A stretch of 64,000 nt of DNA. Source: Fusobacterium ulcerans ATCC 49185 (GTDB taxonomy: Bacteria > Fusobacteriota > Fusobacteriia > Fusobacteriales > Fusobacteriaceae). The translations under genes were made by a program, and so were the position numbers. The notes beneath the pieces were generated by a model. The model worked only from the letters and a program-made list of their open reading frames with translations, was not told where the DNA came from and ran no database searches. Location of the stretch: assembly GCF_900683735.1 (NCBI RefSeq), contig NZ_LR215979.1:3286001-3350000 (forward strand), read 5' to 3'. The first letter of the stretch is position 1. Each line of letters begins with the position of its first letter. Shown here one piece after another: positions 44,435 through 52,093 of this stretch.

Positions 44435-45271
44435 ATGAACAAAAAAATAATGAAATACCTCAAAGAAATGCCAATAGAATATACACCAAGCAGTAAAAAA
44501 TTCTGGGATGATGAGCATATATCTAAATTTATGTTGGAAGCTCATATTAATCCAGATATAGAAAGTGCTTCAAGAAATCATAACTTTATAGAAAAATCAG
44601 CAGAGTGGATAACTTCTCTAGTACCTGGGATAAAAGGAAGGAAGATCCTTGATTTAGGATGCGGTCCTGGAATATATGCAGAGAAGTTTTGTAAGAAAGG
44701 ATTTGAAGTAACAGGAATAGATTTTTCAAAGAGATCAATAAAGTATGCTGTAAATTCAGCAGCAGAAAAGAACTTGAAGATAGAATATAAATATATGAAT
44801 TATCTGGAAATAGATTATGAGAATGAGTTTGATATGGCAATTTTAATATATTGTGATTTTGGAGTGCTTTCTCCAGAAGAGAGAAAAATTTTGTTGAATA
44901 AAGTATATAAATCTTTGAAAGGTGGAGGAATATTGATTTTAGATGTATTTACAAAAGCATTCTTTAGAGATTTTGAAAAGAAAACAGAGATAACATATGA
45001 AGACAGTGGATTTTGGAGTGAAATACCATATTCATGTATTCAAAGAAATAAAATATACAGAGATACATTGACATCTTTAGAGCAGTATATAATCATAACA
45101 GAAAATGATTGTGAGTGTTACAATATCTGGAACCATATCTTTGATAAGGAATCTATAAGTATGGAATTAAGAACAGGAGGTTTTTCAGAATTCAGATTTT
45201 TTAATAATGTTGCAGGAGAAAAAGAAAGTCAAAATAATTCTACTTTATGTATTTATGCAGAAAAAATTTAG
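44435..45271 (+). CDS. Class I SAM-dependent methyltransferase
   Basis: 278 residues. Motif I is KILDLGCGPGIYAEKFCKKGFEVTGIDFS (about 71-99) with the SAM-binding glycines. The substrate cannot be told; such enzymes often act on small molecules. The start is ATG 44435, with AAGGGAGA upstream; the frame extends to 44324 but crosses a terminator hairpin and lacks a site. Two terminator-like hairpins lie in front. Confidence 0.8.
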   Translation: MNKKIMKYLKEMPIEYTPSSKKFWDDEHISKFMLEAHINPDIESASRNHNFIEKSAEWITSLVPGIKGRKILDLGCGPGIYAEKFCKKGFEVTGIDFSKRSIKYAVNSAAEKNLKIEYKYMNYLEIDYENEFDMAILIYCDFGVLSPEERKILLNKVYKSLKGGGILILDVFTKAFFRDFEKKTEITYEDSGFWSEIPYSCIQRNKIYRDTLTSLEQYIIITENDCECYNIWNHIFDKESISMELRTGGFSEFRFFNNVAGEKESQNNSTLCIYAEKI

Positions 45272-45302
45272 TATTGTATAGGTCTAAGATATAACTATAA
45301 AA

Positions 45303-45359
45303 ATAGTTGACTATTCAACTAAAATGAATTATACTAAATTTAGTTGAAATATCAACTAT
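45303..45359. repeat. 21-bp interrupted inverted repeat
   Basis: Arms 45303-45323 and 45339-45359 match in 18 of 21 positions, with TAGTTGA...TCAACTA in each arm. It lies between the methyltransferase and ridA. It could be a regulator operator or a terminator-like element, but has no T run. Confidence 0.5.
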
Positions 45360-45432
45360 ATTATTATTTTTTATTATACTGTATTAGAACTCTAAATAAT
45401 TATATTGAAAATTAGAATAGGAGGTATTTATT

Positions 45433-45813
45433 ATGAAAAAAATTGTATATAATGTACCAGAAAATACTAGAATGACTTTTCCATTTTCACATGCTGCAGA
45501 AGCTGATGGAGTGATTTATCTTTCAGGTCAGCCATCTATGAATCTAGCAACTGGAGAATTTATTGATGGAAATTTTGAGGAACAATTTGAACAATGCTTT
45601 AAAAATTTAGAAGCTGTATTAAAAGCTGCTGAACTTGATAATTCTAATGTTATTAAATGTACAGTATTCCTCACAGATATGCGTGATTTTCCATTGATGA
45701 ATGAATTATATAAGAAAAAATTTAAGAGTCCTTATCCTGCCAGATCATGTTTTTCAGTAACAGGATTGCCAATGGGAGCAAAAGTTGAAATTGAAATGAT
45801 TGCTAAAAGATAG
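45433..45813 (+). CDS. ridA: RidA family deaminase
   Basis: This 126-residue protein removes reactive enamine or imine intermediates made by PLP enzymes, such as from serine and threonine dehydratases. The signature region is YPARSCFSVTGLPMGAKVEIEMIAKR, with the conserved Arg. The N-terminal YLSGQPSMNLATGEFI is also typical. The start follows AGGAGG by 8 bases. Confidence 0.9.
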   Translation: MKKIVYNVPENTRMTFPFSHAAEADGVIYLSGQPSMNLATGEFIDGNFEEQFEQCFKNLEAVLKAAELDNSNVIKCTVFLTDMRDFPLMNELYKKKFKSPYPARSCFSVTGLPMGAKVEIEMIAKR

Positions 45814-45954
45814 TAATTATAATAATAGTATTTAAAAATCTGATTTCTCTAAAATATAAAATATACTTTATGCTTATTTTTAGTTATAATAAATATAGAA
45901 TAATTGAAAATATGAAGCTAAATGAGATTAAAGTGATACTTACAGGAGGGAAGG

Positions 45955-46761
45955 ATGATGGGGAAATACAAAATGGTATTCAGTGATATAGATGGAACTC
46001 TTTTAGATTCAACACATGAGGTAAGAAAAAATACTAAGAAAAAAATAAAGGAACTGGAAAATCAGGGGATACCCTTTATTCTGGTATCAGCAAGAATGCC
46101 AGAGGGAATATATACAATACAGAAAGCTGCTGGTTTAGAATCTCCCATAGTTGCATATAGTGGGGGATTAGTATTAGATACAGATAGAAAGATTCTGAAG
46201 AGTAATGGAATGAGTCAAAAAAAAGCTGAAGAAATAACAGGATATATCAGAGAGAAATGGAATAATATGTGCATAAGTATATATTCAGGGAGTTCATGGA
46301 TATCTTTTGATGACAGAGATTACTGGATAAAACAAGAAGAGGACATTACTACTTTGAAATGTATTAAAGGAAATTTTACAGATATTCTTGAAAAAGATAC
46401 AGAAGTACATAAGATAATGTGTATGGGAGAGCCTGAAAAGATAGCTGAAATAGAAAATATATTAAAAGTAAAGCATCCAGAACTTTCAGTGTATAGATCA
46501 AAGGATACATATCTGGAAATAATGGATGGAAGAGCTTTAAAATCCAATGCTGTAAAAGTATTATGTGAAGTGAAGAATATTCCTATTGAAGATACTATAT
46601 CTTTTGGTGATAACTATAATGATATAGATATGCTTGAAGCAACTGGAATGGGGATAGCTATGGGAAATGCTCCAGAAGAGGTAAAAAAACATGCAGATAA
46701 AATAACTTTGGATAATGACAGTGAAGGACTTTTACATATGCTTGAAAAACTTGGAATGTAG
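45955..46761 (+). CDS. Cof-type HAD hydrolase
   Basis: This 268-residue phosphatase of the HAD IIB class (Cof/YidA) has motif I DIDGTLLDS (about 12-20), the C2 cap, and motif III/IV GDNYNDIDMLEATGMGIAMGNA. The likely substrate is a sugar phosphate or cofactor. Two adjacent ATGs (45955, 45958) are possible after GGAGGG. Confidence 0.85.
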   Translation: MMGKYKMVFSDIDGTLLDSTHEVRKNTKKKIKELENQGIPFILVSARMPEGIYTIQKAAGLESPIVAYSGGLVLDTDRKILKSNGMSQKKAEEITGYIREKWNNMCISIYSGSSWISFDDRDYWIKQEEDITTLKCIKGNFTDILEKDTEVHKIMCMGEPEKIAEIENILKVKHPELSVYRSKDTYLEIMDGRALKSNAVKVLCEVKNIPIEDTISFGDNYNDIDMLEATGMGIAMGNAPEEVKKHADKITLDNDSEGLLHMLEKLGM

Positions 46762-46785
46762 AGATATAATTAAAATATAATAATA

Positions 46786-46803
46786 TGTATATGCTCAATA
46801 ATA
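46786..46803 (+). repeat. Dispersed iteron-like site between HAD and LUD genes
   Basis: An exact TGTATAT-N4-AATAATA match (N4 = GCTC). It creates a misleading ATG at 46785 in frame with the next gene. Confidence 0.65.
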
Positions 46804-46844
46804 AAATAAGTATAGATTTAGTTTTACACAGGGAGGGAAATACT

Positions 46845-47480
46845 ATGACAGTGAAAGAAATAAGAGATTCTCTACGTGGAGAGCAGGTAGTTAAAGCTTT
46901 GAAATCTAGGAATATGGAAGCATATTTTGTGGATACAAAAGAAGATGCTTTGAAAAAAGCTCTTGAACTTATTCCAGAGGGAAGCAGTGTAGGCTGGGGA
47001 GGATCAGCCAGCATAGAGGAAATAGGATTAAAAGATGCTGTAAAAAATGGAAACTATACTGTGATAGACAGAGAACAGAGTTCTTCTAAAGAAGAAGCTG
47101 AAAAGCTTATGCGTGATATTTTCTTTTGTGATTATTTTCTTGCCAGCAGTAATGCTGTTTCAGAAGACGGAGTGTTGGTAAATATAGATGGAAATTCCAA
47201 TAGAGTAGCAGCTTTATGCTATGGACCAAAGCATGTAGTCCTCGTAGTAGGAATGAATAAAGTAGTAAAAAGTGTAGAGGATGCCATGTCCCGTGCTAGA
47301 AATACTGCAGCACCTCTTAATGCTCAGAGATTTGATATAGATACTCCATGTAAGAAGACTGGATGTTGTTATGATTGTAAAAAACCAGATACAGTGTGCT
47401 GTCAGATACTGATTACACGTTACAGCAGACATAACGAAAGAATAAAAGTTATTTTAGTAAAAGAGGATTTAGGATTCTAG
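46845..47480 (+). CDS. LUD-domain (LutC-like) protein
   Basis: 211 residues of the LUD/DUF162 family, seen in lactate-utilisation proteins. Conserved parts include GSSVGWGGSASIEEIGL and GNSNRVAALCYGPKHVVLVVGMNKVV. A C-terminal CKKTGCCYDCKKPDTVCC is cysteine-rich, so it may bind metal. The start at ATG 46845 is chosen because GGGAGGG precedes it by 7 bases; the longer frame from 46785 begins inside an iteron-like repeat and has no binding site. No lutA or lutB is near, so the role is open. Confidence 0.78.
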   Translation: MTVKEIRDSLRGEQVVKALKSRNMEAYFVDTKEDALKKALELIPEGSSVGWGGSASIEEIGLKDAVKNGNYTVIDREQSSSKEEAEKLMRDIFFCDYFLASSNAVSEDGVLVNIDGNSNRVAALCYGPKHVVLVVGMNKVVKSVEDAMSRARNTAAPLNAQRFDIDTPCKKTGCCYDCKKPDTVCCQILITRYSRHNERIKVILVKEDLGF

Positions 47481-47491
47481 AAAATTTATAT

Positions 47492-47538
47492 GAGGCTGTT
47501 ATAAATTAGTGGATAACTAATTTTGGCAGTCTTTTTTT
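47492..47538 (+). terminator. Terminator after the LUD gene
   Basis: GGCTG with CAGTC and the inner AATTAGT/ACTAATT stem form a two-part hairpin followed by T7. The remaining 47540-47921 is A+T-rich, with the two 26-bp palindromes. Confidence 0.7.
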
Positions 47539-47650
47539 ATTGTAAAAAAATTAAGAAAAATGGGATAAAAATATTCTTAAGAAAAAAATGATAAAAAGAG
47601 ATTAAACTAAGAATTAGAAAGTGTTTTGAAATGAAAAAAAATAAAAAATG

Positions 47651-47676
47651 GTTCGCTTTTATAGATAAAAGAGAAC
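47651..47676. repeat. 26-bp palindrome, copy 3 of 6
   Basis: GTTCGCTTTTAT/ATAAAAGAGAAC-type palindrome, 271 bases before the first HU-like gene. Confidence 0.65.
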
Positions 47677-47822
47677 TTTTTAGTTTTTAGTTTTTTATAC
47701 CTTTAGAAACGCTTAATTTTATTGAAACTATACTTTTTTAATCATAGTACTATTTTATAATTAATTTGTCAATATTTTTTTATCACCCTTGAAAAATATC
47801 TTAAAATCTAATTTGTAAAAGT

Positions 47823-47848
47823 GTTCTTCTTTATCTATAAAGGCGAAC
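47823..47848. repeat. 26-bp palindrome, copy 4 of 6
   Basis: GTTCTTCTTTAT/ATAAAGGCGAAC; as a reverse complement it matches copy 3 at 23 of 26 positions. It lies 74 bases before the HU-like gene, 172 bases from copy 3. Confidence 0.65.
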
Positions 47849-47921
47849 AGTAGAAAAAATTTTTATGGTTAAAGTAATTTATGAATAAATTAGATTTTAA
47901 AATTAAGAAGGGAGAAGCTTT

Positions 47922-48224
47922 ATGAGAGAAGAGGAATTTATAAGATTCTATAAAAAAGAGAGAAAATTAAAAAATTTAAAGAAAGCTAAAGAAGAAATAT
48001 ATTTTTTTTGGTCAGTACTTATGGAAGTTTTGAAAGAAGAAAAGGTCATGTTTAAGAACTGGGGTAAATTTGAGGTAAAAAATGTAAAAGCAAGAAAAGT
48101 TAAAATTCCAAATGAGAAAAAAGCATTCTATACTTCACCTAAAAAAGTTCTAAGTTTTAAATGTGGTACTGGATTAAGAGAGAGAATAAATAAAATGTCA
48201 GAAAAAGGAGAAATAAATGGATAA
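47922..48224 (+). CDS. HU/IHF-like DNA-binding protein A of cassette 1
   Basis: A 100-residue member of the HU/IHF family with the F-K-N-W-G-x-F-E-V-K core (FKNWGKFEVKNVKARKVKIP) in the position of the HU GFGTFEVRxRAAR arm, followed by the FKCGTGLRERIN tail that resembles HU PKFKPGKxLKxxVN. The N-terminus is a helix pair. It overlaps its partner (48217) by 8 bases, so the two are coupled and may form a heterodimer, like IHF. A similar pair lies at 55381-55951. The ribosome binding site is AAGGGAG. Confidence 0.75.
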   Translation: MREEEFIRFYKKERKLKNLKKAKEEIYFFWSVLMEVLKEEKVMFKNWGKFEVKNVKARKVKIPNEKKAFYTSPKKVLSFKCGTGLRERINKMSEKGEING

Positions 48225-48489
48225 AAAATCATTTGCTAAAGTCTATAGTGCATTAAGTAAAGAAAATATAACAGGTAAGGATTCTTTAAAAAATATAGAT
48301 GAATTTCTTCGTATTCTGGAAAAAGCTTTGTTGATTGATGGACAAGTAAAATTAGTAGAAAAGGGGGTATTTGAAGTAATAGAGAAAAAGCCAAGAAAAA
48401 TATCAAATCCACAAACAAGGGAAAAAATAGAAATTCATCCTAGAAAAAATGTAAGATTAAGAGTTTCTAAATGTATAAAGTTTAGTTAA
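48217..48489 (+). CDS. HU/IHF-like DNA-binding protein B of cassette 1
   Basis: 90 residues. It shows the HU-like core GQVKLVEKGVFEVIEKKPRKISNPQTREKIEIHPRKNVRLRVSK. The arm is basic, as in HU. It overlaps gene A by 8 bases and shares the same layout as the cassette at 55 kb. Its partner is probably the upstream gene. Confidence 0.72.
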   Translation: MDKKSFAKVYSALSKENITGKDSLKNIDEFLRILEKALLIDGQVKLVEKGVFEVIEKKPRKISNPQTREKIEIHPRKNVRLRVSKCIKFS

Positions 48490-48517
48490 AAAATAAAAAT
48501 GTATAAATATATAAAGA

Positions 48518-48547
48518 AACATTAGAAGAAATTCTAGTGTTTTTTAT
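48518..48547 (+). terminator. Terminator of HU cassette 1
   Basis: AACATTAGAA and TTCTAGTGTT arms around a short loop followed by T6. Confidence 0.75.
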
Positions 48548-48700
48548 TTTTGTAAAAGCAAATGTGCATAACCCTAGTTAAATGGAGTTAAGAGAAAGAC
48601 TTTATTTCTTGACTTTAAGGATTAAACAAGTATAATATCAGTTATGTATATTAAAAAGAGATATTTAGTATATGATTAAAATTTATGGAGGAACAAAAAA

Positions 48701-48975
48701 ATGACAAAAGAAAAAGAACTAGCAAAAATAATTGAAGACAATGCATTTGAAAAATTGGAAAAGGGAAATGAGTGTGAAAAATATATTCAAAGGAGATATG
48801 AGGAAGAATTAGGAATGTGGACAACAGTAAATAAGGCGGCAGCAATAACAGGAAGACATAGAAGTACTATATATCGAATGAAAGATGAAGGAATTCTAAT
48901 AACAAGGAAGTATGGGAAAGAATATCAATACTGAGCAGAAGCTTAATATTTGCAAATGGAGATAGAATGAAATAA
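48701..48975 (+). pseudogene. Frameshifted HTH protein, paralogue of 361-648
   Basis: The open frame 48701-48934 gives a 77-residue protein that ends in RKYGKEYQY. One base fewer near 48915 restores RKYG-K-RISILSRSLIFANGDRMK, which matches the end of the HTH protein at 361-648 (RKYGNRISIFSRSLIFANGDRM). So the tail of this copy is frameshifted, by a 1-base deletion or a sequence error. The HTH part (WTTVNKAAAITGRHRSTIYRM) is intact. A strong binding site (GGAGG) remains, so a shortened protein may still be made. Confidence 0.75.
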
Positions 48976-49375
48976 AAAAATCACTCTCCTTACAATAAAA
49001 AAAAAATTTAATATGTGGAAAAAATTATAAACAGACACTTTAGCAAAGATCATATAGATAGATTTTTATTAGTATAGGGATAGCTCCAATTTTTGTGACT
49101 TTTTTCCCAAAATATTAAACTATATCAATAAAATCAAGACCTAAATGTTGATTATTTAAGCCTTGATTATGATTTCTCTTAATCCATCTTTTGTTTCTAT
49201 TATACTTTCTTCAAATTAAAATACTCCCATTTGTTATCCTTATATTCAATTAAAATTTTAAGCTTTAATTTGGACTACAGATTTATTTCAAATGAACATG
49301 TTAGAATCAGCATATTATAATGCTCACAATGGGAATATAGGTGGGGATATATACAGACACATTGGTAATCTATAG

Positions 49376-49632
49376 ACACCCTACTATGTTCAAATGCTCG
49401 AAGGTAGAGATAGTAATCATATTTTAGATGGATTATTATATCATGAAACTGAACTTGAAATTTATGAACATTCTACTGATACAGCAGAATATGTAGAGCA
49501 GATGTTTGCGTTAACATACCTTTTAGGCTTCAAATTTAAACCAAGAATAAAAAATTTAGATTAACACAACTTTATGTATTTGAAACCTTGGAAATAAATA
49601 ATATAAAGTTTAAAAAAATTAATGAAAAAGTG
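49376..49632 (+). pseudogene. Tn3-family transposase fragment
   Basis: The frame from 49376 reads [20 protein letters not shown], then [19 protein letters not shown] and [14 protein letters not shown] before a stop at 49562-49564. This strongly resembles the region of Tn3 transposases around HYTDTAGF and LLGFRFAPRIRDL. A frameshift leads on to TQLYVFETLE. Only about 85 codons of the original thousand remain, so it is a degenerate relic. The rest of 48976-49699 is non-coding. Confidence 0.7.
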
Positions 49633-49699
49633 ACTTTTTTCAGGAAAAACGAACTGAGGCCTTTATGGTTTTTAAGTAAAAAATATTAATATATGAAAG

Positions 49700-51076
49700 T
49701 TATGATAGACTATCAGAAATTCTCTCTTCTAATGGTGAATCAATAATACTTTTTCTGCTGAAAATCCATAATAAAAGTCCTATTAAAGATGTTAAAAATT
49801 CTGAAATAGTTATTGACCAAATAACACCATCCAACTCAAATAAAATATTTCCAATGATAATGATAGGAATAAAAATTATTCCCTTTGTAACAGACATTAT
49901 ATTAGATTGTATTCCTTTACCAAATGCTTGAAACATACTTGTAAACATCCCAGATATTCCAGCAAATAAAGTAGAAATTAATAGAATAACTAATATTTTT
50001 GTCCCTACATCGATTAAATCACTTTGAATACTGAATAGGCTCATCACTTGATTCCTTAAAATGTATAAAACAAATGAAATTCCTAGAATAGCAATAGTTA
50101 AATATGAAACTGTAGTTTTTAATATTTTTTTAAGTCGCTCTGTATTTCCAGCAGAATAAGCAAATGCTATAAGTGGCACAACTCCAACATAAAGACCTAT
50201 GCCTATAAAATCCGAAATCTGACATATTCTATTTGCAATTCCAAATGCTGCAACTACATGTTCTCCATACATCATAGTATAATTATTAAATACTAATCCA
50301 GATATAATAAGAAAGCAGCATAAGGAAAATGCTGATATTCCTACTTTGAAAATATTTGTCAAAATATCTTTATCAGGCTTAAAATATTTAAACGAAGTAC
50401 TTTGAACTGTACTTTTCTTTGTTAAATACCAAATATAATATATTACAGCGAAAATATTTCCTATAACAGTACCAAGAGCAGCACCAGAGGTTCCCATTTG
50501 AAATAAAAATATAAATATAGGGTCAAGAAGTATATTTATTATTATACTGATTAACATTCCTATTAATGATTCTTTAGATGCTCCTTCTCCACGCAAAGTT
50601 TGAGCAAGAGTAAAGTTTGTAATAATAAATGGTGCACCTATTGTATAGACTGTTATGAAATTCTTTGTAGGAATAAGATTACTTCCAGAAGAACCAAGTA
50701 TTTTCAAAATTGAAGGGGTCATTGGAATAATAATTAATATAAATATAAACCCTGCAAATATTGAAAGATAAAAATTAACAACAGATGCTTTTTTTACTCC
50801 TTCCCAATTTTTTTCGCCTAATAAACGTGAAATATATGTACTTCCTCCTGTCCCAAATATTTCTCCAATAGCCATGAGAATTGTAGTAAATGGAAGAACA
50901 AGAGCCATAGTTGCAAGCATAGAAGTACTGTTTAACATTCCTATATAAAATGCATCTGTAATATTATAAATTATATTAATTATCATACTTAAAATCATTG
51001 GAATAGCCATATGAAAAATAGCTTTAGATACAGGAGCTTCTTTTAAATAATATAAAGTGTTATTTTTATTTTCCAT
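49700..51076 (-). CDS. MATE family efflux transporter
   Basis: 458 residues, about twelve membrane helices in two halves. It shows the MATE N-terminus (APVSKAIFHMAIPMILSMIINIIYNITDAFYIGMLN) and IGEIFGTGGSTYISRLLGEKN. It exports cationic drugs using an ion gradient. It is transcribed with the MarR-type regulator upstream (gap 68 bases) and shares its operator sequence. The substrate is unknown. Confidence 0.88.
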   Translation of the reverse strand: MENKNNTLYYLKEAPVSKAIFHMAIPMILSMIINIIYNITDAFYIGMLNSTSMLATMALVLPFTTILMAIGEIFGTGGSTYISRLLGEKNWEGVKKASVVNFYLSIFAGFIFILIIIPMTPSILKILGSSGSNLIPTKNFITVYTIGAPFIITNFTLAQTLRGEGASKESLIGMLISIIINILLDPIFIFLFQMGTSGAALGTVIGNIFAVIYYIWYLTKKSTVQSTSFKYFKPDKDILTNIFKVGISAFSLCCFLIISGLVFNNYTMMYGEHVVAAFGIANRICQISDFIGIGLYVGVVPLIAFAYSAGNTERLKKILKTTVSYLTIAILGISFVLYILRNQVMSLFSIQSDLIDVGTKILVILLISTLFAGISGMFTSMFQAFGKGIQSNIMSVTKGIIFIPIIIIGNILFELDGVIWSITISEFLTSLIGLLLWIFSRKSIIDSPLEERISDSLS

Positions 51077-51101
51077 TTTATTTCCTCCATTAAAAAAAAA
51101 G

Positions 51102-51113
51102 TAGAATTCTACC
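51102..51113. promoter_or_regulatory. MarR operator between regulator and MATE
   Basis: GTAGAATTCTAC, a perfect 12-bp palindrome that recurs at 51609-51622 upstream of the regulator. Confidence 0.65.
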
Positions 51114-51144
51114 TAAATAAATATAAAAAAGTTTTTAAAGAGTA

Positions 51145-51585
51145 TTAACTCATATTTAGATAAGCTTTTTCTAATAATTTTAAAAATATTTTTTTTTCTT
51201 CATTTGAAAAATTATATAAAAGTTTTTTTTCTGTCTCTTTAAATATATCATTTGATTTATCTATGAGTTTTTGTGCTTTAGAAGTGATTTCTATTATTAT
51301 TGTTCGTTCATCTTCACTACCTGGGTGTCGTATAATAAAGCCATTTTTTTCAAGTCCATTTAAAAGACTTGTAACAGAAGGGCCACTAAGGTTCATTAAA
51401 TTACTCAAAATAAGCCGGCTTATTTCTAAATTATTTGTAAGCCTATTATATATTTCTCCCAATAAACGTGCCTGCTGATTTGTGATATTATGGTCAAGAA
51501 GCTTTCGATCATTAGTATATTTTATATTATGCCCAATTTCTCTTATATAAAAGTCATAACCAAATTTTTGAGTTATTTTCTTCAT
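51145..51585 (-). CDS. MarR family transcriptional regulator
   Basis: 146 residues, a winged-helix dimer of MarR type. It shows LILSNLMNLSGPSVTSLLNGLEKNGFIIRHPGSEDERTIIIEITSKAQKL, the usual recognition helix, wing (the DxRxxxIxIT strand) and dimer helix. It precedes the MATE gene in the same direction and probably represses it, responding to a drug-like ligand. Two copies of its likely operator flank it. Confidence 0.88.
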   Translation of the reverse strand: MKKITQKFGYDFYIREIGHNIKYTNDRKLLDHNITNQQARLLGEIYNRLTNNLEISRLILSNLMNLSGPSVTSLLNGLEKNGFIIRHPGSEDERTIIIEITSKAQKLIDKSNDIFKETEKKLLYNFSNEEKKIFLKLLEKAYLNMS

Positions 51586-52093
51586 AATTTACTCCTTCAT
51601 TTTAATTAGGTAGAATTCTACCAATAAGTATATAGATATAATATAAAATTGTCAATAAAATTTTTTTTAATAAGTATTTTATATTTACTTCTTGTATTTA
51701 AATATAATTGAATTTATATGAAATATAAATAATTATTTGATGTAGAAGATGTGAAAAAATATGCTTATAAACATTCAGAGATGAGAGGAATTTAAAAGAA
51801 TAAATCTTTTGGGAACAGTGCATGTAAATTTTCTAGGAAAATATGGATATGGATAATAATAAAATAATTTGAGTTGATAATATATATAAGATTTTGAGAT
51901 GCTTTATTGCTTGTTTTGTTAATCTTTTTAGAAAATAAGAATGATTTAGTTGAATTTTTAGAATTAAGGATATATAATCTGAATAACTAGAGCAATCTTT
52001 AATTCTAAAAAATAATCAAAGAAATTAAAATAAATAATATAAAATAAATAAAGTTTTCTCTTTTTAAAAAGAGAAATATAAAAGGAGAAAATA
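51586..52093. other. Intergenic region before the GGDEF-EAL gene
   Basis: About 500 A+T-rich bases. It holds the MarR operator and a one-mismatch iteron-like site (51844-51861). No ORF above 40 codons looks real. The binding site of the next gene is AAAAGGAG. Confidence 0.4.
51609..51622. promoter_or_regulatory. MarR operator upstream of the regulator
   Basis: GGTAGAATTCTACC, a perfect 14-bp palindrome 24 bases before the marR start, sharing its core with 51102-51113. Confidence 0.7.

Noticed and set aside
46785-46844. N-terminal extension of the LUD protein (MYMLNNKIS...)
   Set aside because: It is the translation of an iteron-like repeat; the strong binding site lies before ATG 46845.
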